Position numbers and translations under genes: made by a program. Below, in pieces: positions 9,645 to 20,505 of a stretch of 64,000 bases of DNA. Under the pieces are notes generated by a model. It saw only the letters and a list, made by a program, of their open reading frames with translations, ran no database searches and was not told the origin of the DNA. Each line of letters begins with the position of its first letter. Position 1 is the first letter of the stretch. Where the stretch lies: the NCBI GenBank assembly GCA_002778195.1, contig PCDI01000002.1, positions 2,414,859-2,478,858 of the forward strand. The letters run 5' to 3'. The stretch comes from Raffaelea ambrosiae. Taxonomy: Eukaryota > Ascomycota > Sordariomycetes > Ophiostomatales > Ophiostomataceae.

Positions 9645-11417
9645 ATGGATCGCTCAGACTGGCCTGGCGAGAGGGACGATCCGTCCCACCGCGATGTCGT
9701 GTCTGCGAACGAGCGCCCGGATCCTGTGCTGTTGTCCAGCTTCAAGAATGCGCTGCTGTCGAGCGAGGAGGCCGTGGGAGCAAAGAAGCTGCTGCGGATG
9801 AGCCTCGAGCGTGTCCGTCTTGCGTCTCTCCCACTCTGCCATGCTTCTCCCGCCTTTGCGACTGACAGCTCCAGGGTCTTCAGCCACCGCGCCCATACAC
9901 GTATCCCCTGGCCCTGATGGCACGGTTTCCGAATCTCCCGCCCCAGGACCGCATCGACTTTCTCAGCCGGAGCTTCTTCCCGACCTGCTCGAAGCAGGTG
10001 TTCTTCGACCACATTCCGCCGTCCATCTTTGCAAGGGAGCCCGTGGCACCGCTGCGCTTGGCCATGGCATGTCTGGCATCCGTCAGCATGGGTGCCGGTC
10101 CCGAGGAGGTCGAGACGTTGTTCTCTGCGGGCGCCAGTTTGTGGCTGGCCATGGTCGAGATGGACAACACGCTGGCGCGTTCCGCTGAAATGTTGCTGGG
10201 CGTATGTCGCACTTGGTTCTCAGACAGGCCTTTTTTTTTCGGCCTCGTGAACGTTTCCACTGACACCCCCCGCAGGCAGTGCTCCTCATTCCCGGCGGCC
10301 TGCTGTCGACATCCGCGATCCTGCGAACAAGGGCAACACTGTTGCTGCCCGCGTCACTCACGGTACGGTGCTTCTGCCATTTTGCTACCTTTGATCTGTA
10401 CGCAAGACGAGACTGACGAATTGGCCTTTTTGAGATTGCTCGTCGTATGCACATGCAATCGTCCGGGCTGGTGGGCGGAGCCAAGCAGCAGCAGGCCTCA
10501 ACCATCATGTAACTATGCCATCCATGCCTGCTGCGGAGGGACATGCTTTTTCAGGCTGGCTAACGTATAGAAACAGCCCAATGCTATGGTCTCTCTGGGT
10601 GTGGGATATACTGCAAGCATTGCACGCAGACCTTCCGCTGCACTTTTCGGCGAGTGAGATTCTAGGCACCATGCCGTCCTCGACGCGTGCGTTCCAGGAC
10701 GTGTACAGAGACCTGGTCGACGAGTCGGACAACGCTGGCCCAAGCTCTCTGTCTATGGCCAGTGGAAGCAGCTCTCGCGATGACGCATTTCTCCTCCTCC
10801 TGGCTACTCTGTCAGACTCCATGACTCTGCGCCGCTCTCTGGGCAGCAGTGCCAACGTCGTCAACGCGGCACCGCTGTCGGCAAGCAAACACAACCGTTT
10901 TGCGCTCTTCTCCGCACATGCAGAGCTTGAGCGTATGCAAGGGCAACTGGTCTTGGCCCTGGATCGGTGGCATGCTGCATTTCTTGGCTCCATGAGTCCC
11001 GACATCGTGACACTCTATCAGTTTTGCCGGCTGTACCTTTCCTGCCCTTCATTGTCGGCCATCAAACGAGCGGCCAGCCATGAGGACGTGGACGTGTGCC
11101 GCGAACGTCTTTTGGATGCGTTTCACGAAAGGGACATTTCCGACGAATCCGTCAACCTCTCGTGGGCACTCCTGGATACGGCAGCGGCATATCCAAAATC
11201 GACCGATACGCTCTGCTCCACGTGGATGCCAATGACCGTCTTTCAAGCGGCACTGGTGGTATGGGCAAAAATTACTCTTGGAAAAAGGGACTCCCGTGCG
11301 TCGTATGGACAGACAAGCATACGAGCACTGGTGGCCTTCAAGGTGGAGCTAGAGGCCATGAACTGGCCCTGTTGTATTGCCATGTGTACAACACTGCAAA
11401 AACTCATGTCTGCCTAG
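9645..11417 (+). CDS. Fungal transcription-factor-domain protein lacking a DNA-binding domain
   Basis: Five exons are proposed: 9645-9812, about 9875-10201, 10276-10362, 10435-10508 and 10571-11417, giving about 500 residues. The acceptor of exon 2 could also be 9869 or 9884, all in frame. The last intron ends at TATAG after a GCTAAC branch point; the nearer CAG would break the frame. Exon 2 holds YPLALMARFPNLPPQDR and FLSRSFFPTCSKQVFFDHI, a pattern seen in the middle region of fungal-specific transcription factor domains. Later parts include LLLPASLTIARRMHMQ and SPMLWSLWVWDILQ. There is no C2H2 or Zn2Cys6 motif in the first exon. The protein lies head-to-head with a complete regulator, so it may be a partner, a dominant modulator or a decaying duplicate. 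Function is unknown. Confidence 0.65.
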
Positions 11418-11835
11418 GGCTTCGGTAAACGGGGTGTTTCATACGTAACTATGAACAACCATGATCATGGACTTGGGGGGGTTGGGGGGGTGTAGAAAAG
11501 GGAACTTCATAGGCGTTTGTGCAAAATGAACAGAAAACGTTTCAACGGAGAGATCTGGACGGTCCTGTGACGCATACGTATTCGATTCAACGCGCAATGC
11601 TAGCAACGCTCCAAAGTCATGTTCCGTGAACCAGGACGCGAAGATGGAGACACGTCGGGAATTTCTGGCAGTGGAGTTGGAGAGTGCCAGAGAATGGGGA
11701 AGAGAAAAATGCCGACCGCAAACGACCAGCTCTCTCTGCCGTGGAGAAGCAAGTGTTATATTTATCCCAGGCAGCACGAGTGTGGAATAGTGTGTGTTGC
11801 ATGCATTGTCGACAAAGGGACCCATTCCAAGCACC
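11418..11835. promoter_or_regulatory. Promoter region of the extradiol dioxygenase
   Basis: No gene is seen. Two G-runs with TTGGGG lie at 11473 and 11482, and TGATCATG at 11461-11468 is near-palindromic. The TTGGGG elements resemble those in the neighbouring promoters but are embedded in seven-G runs, so chance is possible. Confidence 0.35.
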
Positions 11836-12902
11836 ATGGCCTCCACCGACAAGATCCAGCTTGACCGCCTGTCGTATGTGATCTACGCACACCAGGACCG
11901 GAATGCGTTCCTGACGTTTGCTGCGGATTTCGGCTTCGAGCAGGCCGGCGACCCCGGCGACGGAGACCTTTTCTTCCGCGGATACGGGCTGGACCCGTAC
12001 GTCTACGTCTACCAGCAGGCGCCGGCCGGCCAGCCGAAGCGCTTCGTCGGCTCCGGGTTCCGGGCCCGTACACGGGCCGACTTTGAAAAGGCAAAGACGC
12101 TAGAGGGCGCCAAGGAGGTCGACATCTCCCACAGGCCGGGCGGTGGCAAGCTCGTCAGCCTCCAGGATGTCAACGGCTTCGAGCTCCAGATCGTCTACGG
12201 CCAAGAGGAGAGACAAGTCCCGCCCAAGGGCCTCTCCAACGTGCTTGTCGGCGATCCGAATGTCAACGGAGCCCTCGCCAAGGCTCGGAAGGGTATGTAG
12301 TCACCACCGCTAGACTCATCTGCCGTCATCTGCCGTTATTATTCTTTTTTTTGGTCCTAACGCGCGCGAAAATCAAAGGCATCTTCAACCGCATGGGCAG
12401 CGGCCCAGCCAAGATCCACAAGCTGGGCCATTTCGGCTACATGACCGACAACTATCGTGCCACGTGTGACTGGTACAGCAGCCGCTTCAACTTCAAGGCC
12501 ACCGACATTGTCCACAGGCCAGGCGACCCCAAGGCGCAGTTCATGTCGTTCTTCCGCCTCGACCTGGGACAGGAATACTCCGACCACCACTGCCTCCTGG
12601 TTGCGGAACACCACGGCGACAACAAAGGCACCACGGTGCACCACTCCTCCTTTGAGGTGGAAGACCTGGATACGCAGATGATGGGGCACGAGTGGCTGCT
12701 GGAGAAGAAGTACAAGCCCATGTGGGGCGTGGGACGGCACATTATGGGCTCGCAGATCTTTGACTACTGGTACGACTCGTCTGGCTTCATCATCGAGCAC
12801 TACGCGGATAGCGATGTTGTCAACGAAGACGTGGATACGATCCATTCCGCGGGCACGGCTGCCTCCATCTGGGGACCCCCGATGCCAGTCAAGTGGAAGT
12901 AG
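11836..12902 (+). CDS. Type I extradiol ring-cleavage dioxygenase (catechol 2,3-dioxygenase / BphC-like)
   Basis: Two exons, 11836-12292 and about 12379-12902, give 326 residues. The protein has the two-module vicinal-oxygen-chelate (glyoxalase/bleomycin resistance) architecture, with the active site in the C-terminal module. Candidate Fe(II) ligands are His170 (KLGHFGY), His241 (TVHHSSFEVED) and Glu292 (SGFIIEHY). Their spacing of 71 and 51 residues resembles bacterial BphC (His146, His210, Glu260) and XylE. A His pair at 222-223 (DHHCLLVAE) and Tyr282, ten residues before the Glu, match the conserved second-sphere His and Tyr of BphC. The active site therefore looks intact. It should cleave a catechol next to its hydroxyls to a yellow semialdehyde. 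It converges on the fusion gene downstream. The exact substrate is unknown. Confidence 0.88.
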
Positions 12903-13092
12903 AGTTGGGCTGTGCAGCTGTATATATTGTTGTTGTGACGAGAACAAAACACGTTCGACTTCTGTCCATTGTGTTCCTGCTTGTAGACGCGCTGCTGACA
13001 CAAGGGTGCGGCATCTTGCACATATCAGGTGGTACGAGGAAAGTCAAGTTTTGATGTCTGCCATATGCTATAACTACTCCAGTTCTCCCGAG

Positions 13093-15194
13093 CTACACCC
13101 GAGTGGCGCCGATAAAGTCATCCTGGCCCTGCTTGGACCCAATCTTGGCGTCCACAATTTCAAACACGGGCAGCTCGGCCAGCCGGGACGCAATGTGCCA
13201 CAATGTGGGCAGAGACGCTTCCGAGGGTGCCGGCACGTGGATGCTGGCGTCTGTGGACACATTCATCCACGCGACCGGCTTCGCATGCGGAGACGGAGGC
13301 GGCATCAAGACGTCGTAGTCTGCGTCTGCGTCCTTGCGCGTTGGTGTTTCCACTGTTGCCGGGATGTACTTGTGGACAAATACATGCTCTGGGGCCGACG
13401 GCGGCGATGCGGGCGTCGCCGAATCCCCGGAATACGGTCGCAGGCCATCCCAATGGAGAGCCAGCCACTCTGTCCCTCGCCACGACATCTTGACGGAAAA
13501 CCGCCCGCCGGACCGGACATCGTCTGTCGCCGCAATCTCCGAGTACAGCTTCGGCCATCCGAGGTCTTCTCGCCCCGACAGGATCGGGTCGGTGAGGTCT
13601 TCCAGAACGACGGCCACGTAGGCTCCGTCTCGCGTGGTGTTTGTCGCCTTGCTGTGGTGCCGAATCCCGTGGATTTGGAAGAGGACCAGGTTGTAGCCGC
13701 CGCCTCCCAGCCATGCAAGGTTCTCGATGGCCTGGAAGATGTAGCTCGCTTCCGCGACGCTGTCGTTGTGGGCAAAGCGGTAGGCATCCGACGGGAACAT
13801 GTTGCGGAGAAGCGTGGCGCTGGTGCGGAAACGGATGGAGGCCGTCAGCGAAGTCGCGTCTGCCAGTCGCTCGGGTCGGGGGTTGGCGCAGGTCCAGCCG
13901 CGGACATGCTGCCGCGGGCTTGTCATCGGCCCAAATCCCACAGGCTGTCGCCAGCTGATCCTCGACGTCTTGTCCCAGACGTACTGCCGCAGTACCTGTG
14001 TTGCGTGGTGGATCTCGTCATGGCCGAAGGCATAGTCCAAGTCGCCTGTATCCAGAATACCGTTCTGCAGTTTCTCGTAGGCCTTTTCGGACAGTTGTTG
14101 CAGCTTCTCCACACGTTTCCCTCGGGTCTCAATATAGAGCTGTAGTCGGGCTGGGATGTCTTCTTGGCCAACTAGTCCAGAAAGGAACACACCAATGGAT
14201 GCGCCATCCTCGACGGCCATGGAAACATCGATTATGGAGGGGGCTGGATAGAAAGTATTTTCTGTCGAGACTGTAAACGCCCGCGAGGAGGCGGGACGAG
14301 AGCTGCTTGTTGCTGCACGGACGATCGCATGATCTTGAACAGCCTTGGTGATAGCGTCTAGTATGGCTGGAGAGGCATTTTTCAATTGCGGTAAAGCATC
14401 CATGACATTTCCTGGCTGCAAGCTGTCTCCCGCCATGGACAACGAGGCTGTGTCTTGACAGACACTGAGGATGCCCGCCTTGTCCTTGAAGGCAAAAACG
14501 CTCGCTTCAATGGATGTGTTTGTGTCATTTTTTAGTCGGGCCTGGGCCAGAATGCTCACAAACTGCTGCGACCTGATAGTCGGACAAACAAGAACGTCAC
14601 TGGGTATGGTCGTTCCATCTTCCAGCCGAGTCTCGTTCTTGTTTGGGCTGACCGTGGCGGAGTCTCTGTGGATCTGAACTGGTGTGCCAACTGCATCCTT
14701 GGATTGTGAGATCCCCTCAAGATGTCGGAGCAGTTTCGAGCGAGTGGTCACCAGCCATGGCTTTTGCCAACGTCGTGCATCACTTTTCACGTCGATTGCC
14801 CCCAGTGAGCCTCCATTGGCACCGTAATACGCAATCTGTTTACATGTAAGCTTACGAGCAATGAGAATACTCCATCAATCAATAAAATTTTTACCTGCTC
14901 GAGCCGGCATCCGCCCGACGTTTCGAGTTCGACGCCAAGCTGGGCGAGAACACTGTTCGCATTGGGGCAAATATGAACAACTTCATCTGGTGCGTTCTCC
15001 GTTTCCGCTGATGGGTAAAGCTTTACAAGGTACGGTTAGCCAAGGCCCGCGAAACCAACGCTGGCACGGAACAAAGTTCTGCTTACATGCACTTCATGTC
15101 CAGCTCTTCTCAGGGCGATTGCTGCAGTGAGACGGCCAATTCCCGTGCCAACAACATTCGCTCTGCACTTCCAAGAGCCTTGAACGCTATCCAT
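13093..15194 (-). CDS. Degenerate FAD-monooxygenase fused to an acetoacetate-decarboxylase-like domain
   Basis: Three exons (15087-15194, 14895-15020, 13093-14835) join in phase and give 658 residues. Residues 1 to about 420 resemble salicylate-hydroxylase-type flavoproteins: GTGIGRLTAAIALRRAGHEV at 16-35, then HICPNANSVLAQLGVE. The usual internal motifs are missing: where GADG is expected the sequence reads LVCPTIRSQ, and no LGDA-type motif precedes MAVEDGASIGVFL. From about 430 the protein matches acetoacetate decarboxylase-like enzymes: AWLGGGGYNLVLFQI, GAYVAVVLEDLTDPILSGRE and LGWPKLYSEI, whose Lys is a candidate Schiff-base residue. The N-terminal part may therefore be a scaffold rather than an active hydroxylase. 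Placed beside an extradiol dioxygenase, the C-terminal domain could decarboxylate or otherwise process a ring-cleavage product. An in-frame ATG also exists at 15218. Confidence 0.78.
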
Positions 15195-15668
15195 CCTGCC
15201 CGGAATGAGATTGATCACGAGGATTCTGTTTCCGAGAACTTGAGACTGGAGATGGCAATCCAGGAGGGCACTTCTACGAAGCGATGTGTAGTCTCATCAA
15301 GTATGTGGTCCTCGGGAATTTTGCTGTGCCATGGGGTACCAAAGTACCGAGAGCTACGACGTGTGGTGTACGTTGACGGAAGCAATGGGGTAACTACTAA
15401 CCATGTAACAGGTAGATTGTGGGTCTGTATTGGGCGAGACATGAGCCAATGGAACGCGTTATAATCTTGGACTTGACGCAGAAGCCTCTCGACGTAATAC
15501 ATGGATGGCATTATGGTAACGCCAGTTAGATGAAGCACGATAGACAACACGCAAAACAGCGACGAGCAGTCTTTCGTCAATATCCGGTTGAAAATTGACG
15601 AATAATACTGTCAGATGAAGAAAATCGTAATGACATATAAAGCAGACCACGAGTAATGATGCCAGTGA
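15195..15668. promoter_or_regulatory. Promoter region of the fusion gene
   Basis: No gene is seen between the fusion gene start and the alcohol dehydrogenase stop, both on the minus strand. TGGGGTA occurs at 15332 and 15386 on the plus strand. The rest is unremarkable AT-balanced sequence. Confidence 0.3.
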
Positions 15669-16982
15669 CTACCACGCAAGGACCGGCTTCACGACCTGTC
15701 GAAAATGTCAGCAATGGCACCAGGTACATCGAATTGTTTTCTAATACGAACCTTGCCGGACCTCATGTCTTCTATGGCTTCGTCCAGGTTGTTGGGCGAG
15801 TATATTTTGTGCAGCTGATCCACGGGAAATGCACCGGACCGGAACATGTCCACTAGAAGAGGAATGAACTGGGGACCATGTTAGAGAATCAAACAGTTGA
15901 GAACAAACGTCCCGGACAGAGTACCTTTTGCGGGTCACAGTATCCGCCAGTGACGCCAATTAGCGATTTGCATTGCGTCAGCATGTTGAAGGCCTCGACA
16001 TTGAGAAGTGCCTGCGGCCGTGGCGTGCCGACAATGGCGAGTGTGCCACCGTGAGCAAGAGCTCGCATGCCACTGTCGATCACGACGGTCGACCCGGTCG
16101 TGTCGACAATGTAGTCGACGCCCTGGGACACCACACTCCGGATAGCAGCCTCCGTGGACGCAAAGTCCTTGGAATTCACCGCGTGCGTGGCCCCCAGATG
16201 GGTGGCTGTATGCAGCCTCGCGTCCACCACATCCAGGGCCACAATTTCCTGGACGCCTTCGTGCTTGGCGGCCATGAGCGCGGACAACCCGACAGCACCG
16301 AGTCCCAAAACAGCCAAACTGGATGCGGGTCGCGGCTTCAGCACGTTGATGACCGTAGCCGCCCCGGTCATGTAGCCACAGCCGAGCGGAGCCAGGCAGG
16401 CCAAGTCTTCCACGGGGCCCGGGTACTGGACCACGGCCCGGGCGTCGACAATGGCGAGCCTGCTGAACGAGGACTGCCCAAAGAATGTGCCACGGACTCG
16501 GGTCCCGTCCGGCGTGTGGACGGCGGATTCCCCGTCTCCGCGGGTCCCGACAAAGTTGATGGGCGCGATGCTCTGGCACGCACCTTTGCGGCCGTCTTGG
16601 CAGGCGACGCAGTCGAGGCACGAGCAGTAGCTCAGAATCACTCGGTCTCCAATGGCGAGGCCGGAGTCGGTCAGCCCTTCGCCGAGCCGGCGGACGATGC
16701 CAGCACCTTCATGGCCAAGTACGGCCGGAAACGAGCCGAGGGGCATGTGGCCTGCCTGGACAACCAGGTCCTGGATCACGGAATCAGCTGTGTCCTGAAA
16801 CAAATATTTCGCTTTCACTGGTGGATGCTTACTGTATGGCATATTCCCGAGTATTTGATTTCCACAAGAAGCTCGTTTGGGTGGAGTTGGCCGAGAACGA
16901 CCGTTTGCAGGACAAATGGGTCACCGGGTTTCGCAACCACAAGTGCCTCTGTCTGTATGTCTGTCAATGGGAGTGCGTCCAT
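15669..16982 (-). CDS. Zinc-dependent alcohol dehydrogenase (aryl-alcohol type)
   Basis: Four exons (16833-16982, 15925-16794, 15752-15868, 15669-15695) give 387 residues; the last exon codes only eight residues plus the stop. Catalytic-zinc ligands are in SGICHT (Cys48) and LGHEGAG (His78, Glu79). A Cys-rich loop CSCLDCVACQDGRKGAC matches the structural zinc site. The Rossmann motif is LGLGAVGLSALMAAKHEG, and the C-terminal LHKIYSPNNLDEAIEDM is typical of class III/benzyl-alcohol-type medium-chain dehydrogenases. It should oxidise an alcohol to an aldehyde with NAD(+) or run in reverse. It is divergent from the aldehyde dehydrogenase 440 bases away, so the two probably act in sequence. Substrate is inferred to be aromatic from the cluster. 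Confidence 0.9.
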
Positions 16983-17422
16983 TAGTAACCGTTGCCTACG
17001 GTGGGTGTGATAAGTGTAGTGTGTGTCTCGACAAAGGCTTGGGAACCATCGTTTACGCGTGGGCCGCCCGCTGCCTGTAGTTAAACACATCGATTTCCAC
17101 AAGCGGAGCAAAACCCCATCCATGTCCTATGGGATTCCAAATGCCGGATTCCGAATGTGACTGGATCTGACCGAATCCAGAACTATTTGGGGTTGGTCTG
17201 GGGAACCCCGGTGTGGAGGTACCCATTTTGGCTTTCTCCACGTCGGCAATTTAGCCACAGCCACCAACGGCGTGCAGAAATGTTGGCATGTTGGTGCCTG
17301 CCTCTTAAGCAACTGTTAGTGCCAACTAGAAGCGTACGCTCTGAATGCCATGGTGAGCTCCAGCAGTAAGAACCGAAAACCGCCCCAATCGAAAACTGCG
17401 CATCGAATCACTGTACGCAATC
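16983..17422. promoter_or_regulatory. Bidirectional ADH/ALDH promoter
   Basis: It lies between divergent start codons at 16982 (-) and 17423 (+). It contains TTGGGGT at 17187-17193 and CTGGGGA at 17198-17204, whose TGGGG cores are 11 bases apart, one helical turn. The same core recurs in the promoter of the cluster regulator. GGATTCC occurs at 17132, CCGGATTCCG at 17144-17153, and an inverted CCGAATCC at 17171-17178, a possible site for a Zn2Cys6 protein. Confidence 0.5.
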
Positions 17423-19184
17423 ATGGCGGTGACGTTTGACAAATTCTACAACGTAGGTCGCGACGAACACGAGGGCATTGGTCGATAGAAACTAATCACA
17501 GCTGTGGGCTACTAGGTTGTGAACAACGCGAAGCGTGGAATTGGCAAAGAGACGCTCCACGGCACCGACCCGCGCAACGAGGAGCCATTGTGGGACGTGC
17601 CTGTGGCCACCGAGAAGGATCTTGATGATGCCGTCGTTGCTGCCAACAAGGCATTCAAGACTTGGTCTGCCTTGGCGCACGAGGAGCGTAGTCGACTTGT
17701 AAACAAGTTGGCGGATGCTCTGGAACAGCACCAAGACGAGTTCACTCAGCTGCTACAGAAGGAGACAGGAAAGCCGGTTAGTCGCATTCTTACCCAGAGC
17801 GCACGTGGGAATGAATCAGTACTCACCATGGTCGACAGACCGAATTTGCCGAGTCCGAGATTGTTATGGGCGTGAATACAGTACGGGGCAATGGTCAGTT
17901 TGATTTCTCACACGAGTGGACGGTATGGGCGTCATCTAACTAGATGGCTGGCAGCATCGTGGTCTGTCCCGGACAAAGTTTTGCACGAGGATGACGAAGT
18001 CCGGATTGTCACACAACATGTTCCTGTCGGTGTGGTTGCCGGCATCACGCCTTGGAACTATCCGTTCCAGATGGCCATTCTCAAGATTGCTCCGGCTCTG
18101 ATGGCCGGATGCACAGTGATCCTCAAGCCTTCGTGAGTACGCCCAATTTCCGGGCAAGGCAACCTTTCTAACATACAAAAGGCCATTCACGCCGTACACG
18201 GCCCTCAAAGTCGGCGAGATCGCGTCTCAAGTCTTCCCACCTGGTGTGGTCCAGGTTCTGAGCGGAGACGATAGGCTTGGACCCTGGATCACAAAGCATC
18301 CCGGCATTGCCAAGATCTCCTTTACCGGATCCATTGCCACTGGCAAGAGAGTCATGGCCGCCGCATCCGACACTCTCAAACGGATAAACCTGGAGCTGTA
18401 AGTTGCTGTAGGAGTGGCCCAAGACTACCCAGAACAAGTGCTGATACAAGTGACAACCAGCGGCGGCAACGACGCAGCCATTGTCACCCAAGATTTCGAC
18501 GTCACCAAGGCGGCGCAGATGGCGGCAGTGGCATCGTTTGCCCACTCGGGTCAGATCTGCATGGCCACGAAGCGCATCTACGTGCACGACGCGGTCTATG
18601 ACGACTTTGTGAAGCACTTCTCTGCCCTGGTCAAGACTTTCAAGCCCGGCGAGGGCTTCTGCAGCCCCATCCAAAACAAAATGCAGTACGACAAGGTTCG
18701 TTCTCTCTACAAAGACTGTGCAGACAACAACTACACCTTTGCCGTGGGGAGCGGGAAGATGTCTGAGCATAAGCCCGGGTCGGGGTTCTATGTCGAGCCA
18801 GCCGTTGTAACCAGACCCCCGGAAAAAAGTCGCATTGTCCAGGAGGAACCTTTTGGGCCCATCGTCCCGGTTCTCAGCTGGAGCGATGACCAAGAGATCG
18901 TCAGCCGCGTGAATGACGCCGTCACGGGATTGGGCGCTACAATCTATTGCGTGGACCAGAAGAGGGCTTGGAAGATTGCCAGCGGCTTGGAGACGGGCAG
19001 TGTCTGGATCAACGGAGGGCTGAAGCTGCATCCGCTTGCTCTGTTTGGGGCGCACAAGCAGAGCGGTATCGGCGGCGAGCTTGGGCCAGGGGGATTGACG
19101 TACTACACGAACACGAGGACGGTGACATATTGGAAAGACTCGCTGGAGAAGGGGCCCAAGAGCAATGGCGGGTTGTTTGCCTGA
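17423..19184 (+). CDS. NAD(P)-dependent aldehyde dehydrogenase
   Basis: Six exons (17423-17452, 17516-17776, 17839-17893, 17955-18132, 18182-18397, 18461-19184) give 487 residues, normal for the superfamily. Diagnostic parts are VPVGVVAGITPWNYPFQMAI, KISFTGSIATGKR, the general base Glu246 in NLELGGND, and the catalytic Cys280 in FAHSGQICMATKR. EEPFGPIVPVLSW and KQSGIGGELGPGGL are also present. The 5' exons are short, as in other fungal members. It should oxidise an aldehyde to an acid, either the product of the divergent alcohol dehydrogenase or a hydroxymuconic semialdehyde from extradiol cleavage; the choice is inference. The acceptor at 17954 was chosen because it alone closes the frame behind a CTAAC branch point. 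Confidence 0.9.
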
Positions 19185-20505
19185 AGGAAGATGAAAACTT
19201 GGGTCTGTTTTCATGAAGATGTCTTCTCAGACAGGCACGATGGCGGCTTCTTGCTTTCTTGGGCTTGAATGTTGGCGATTACAAAACACTGGTCACCGTC
19301 AATTGGAAGAGGCTGGAGTAGTGTCCTCGTAGGGTTTTATACGATTGAGATCAGGACCGTGCGAGGATTCATTACTCGCGCTGTCTCGCGACGCCCTGTT
19401 CTTGGAAATAAGCAAAAAATAAAACGGATTGGACAACTTCTACAGTACAACGCTGTCTGAGACTCGGGCTATTAATAGACTTGAGGAGAGAAGGCTCAAG
19501 AGAGGCTGAAAAACGAAACAAGAGCCAATCACTGCACTATGCGGTGTTGGAAGACGACAGCGGCAATGACTAATACACGCTTAGAACAGTCTCGATTCAT
19601 GGACAAACTGCTCCAAGAGCGCTCGCCGACGATAGATTACACTAGACACTAGTTCCATGGCGTACACGCTCGTCCAGATTTGGGGTACTCGTACATCCAC
19701 GTTGTATTGCATGTGTAATGGCCAAAAGACCGCAAGCAACACTGGCTTGAAGGAGTACACACCCCGGGCCAGGATCTCCTAACAGGGCAAAGGAAGACTG
19801 GATTTCTGCCCACCTTCCCCACTTCATGACAATATCAACAGTCAGCATGGGGGTTGAGTTCACCCCGGCCGCGTTGGCCAGCACGTGGGGAAGATATGGC
19901 CCGGTTTGCCCCCAAATTGGAGGCTCGGCCAGGTTCTCTCCAGGGGTCTGGTTGCCCTTGTAAGTAGCGTGTTTCTGTATGTATTTCACTGTTGTTCTCC
20001 TGTTCTGAACGGACATACTGGCTTGGAAGTCTAAGTTGTCGGGATGTCCCATCCCTTTGCCCCGTGCGCAACACGCGTCAGTCGGAGGCTCTGACAAGCG
20101 TCTAATTCTCCTGATGAACACTGCGTTCGTCGTCCCTCCTTTTTTTCACGGAACTAAGGACCCTCCAACATCTGATTAGCGGAGCATTGGCCGCAAAAAT
20201 GCCAATTTTGCGAGTCTTTGAATTGCGTGCTTGTGTAGTGAGAATTGTATCATCCGAATCACGGCCTGTGATTGGTCGACTACTCCACTTACATGGAATA
20301 CCAAGATGCGACACGATATATCTGTATGAATAAAAGAGCAGTGCTCGCCCGTTTGCCAAGTAGAAAACACGGCACGTCGTCTGTCCCCCTCTGTGGAAAA
20401 TCCGGGTTTGTTCGTTTTTTCGTTTATTGCTGAGACCAAACTGTCAGCAGCATCAGAGCACCAGCCACAACACCACCAAAAAAAAAAAGAGGAAAAAAAA
20501 AAACC
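19185..20505. promoter_or_regulatory. Intergenic region upstream of the MFS transporter
   Basis: About 1.3 kb without a recognisable gene. Open frames here have no family resemblance. TTGGGGT occurs at 19680-19686. An A-rich stretch lies directly before the start codon (20479-20503), which is common in fungal leaders. Confidence 0.35.

Noticed and set aside
9605..9660. A minus-strand MPQxxCG phrase resembling a zinc finger start
   Set aside because: Only one Cys and no His pair follow; it does not form a finger and lies in a promoter.
15087..15580. Open frames of about 120 codons on both strands upstream of the fusion gene
   Set aside because: No family resemblance; they overlap the first exon of the fusion gene and its promoter.
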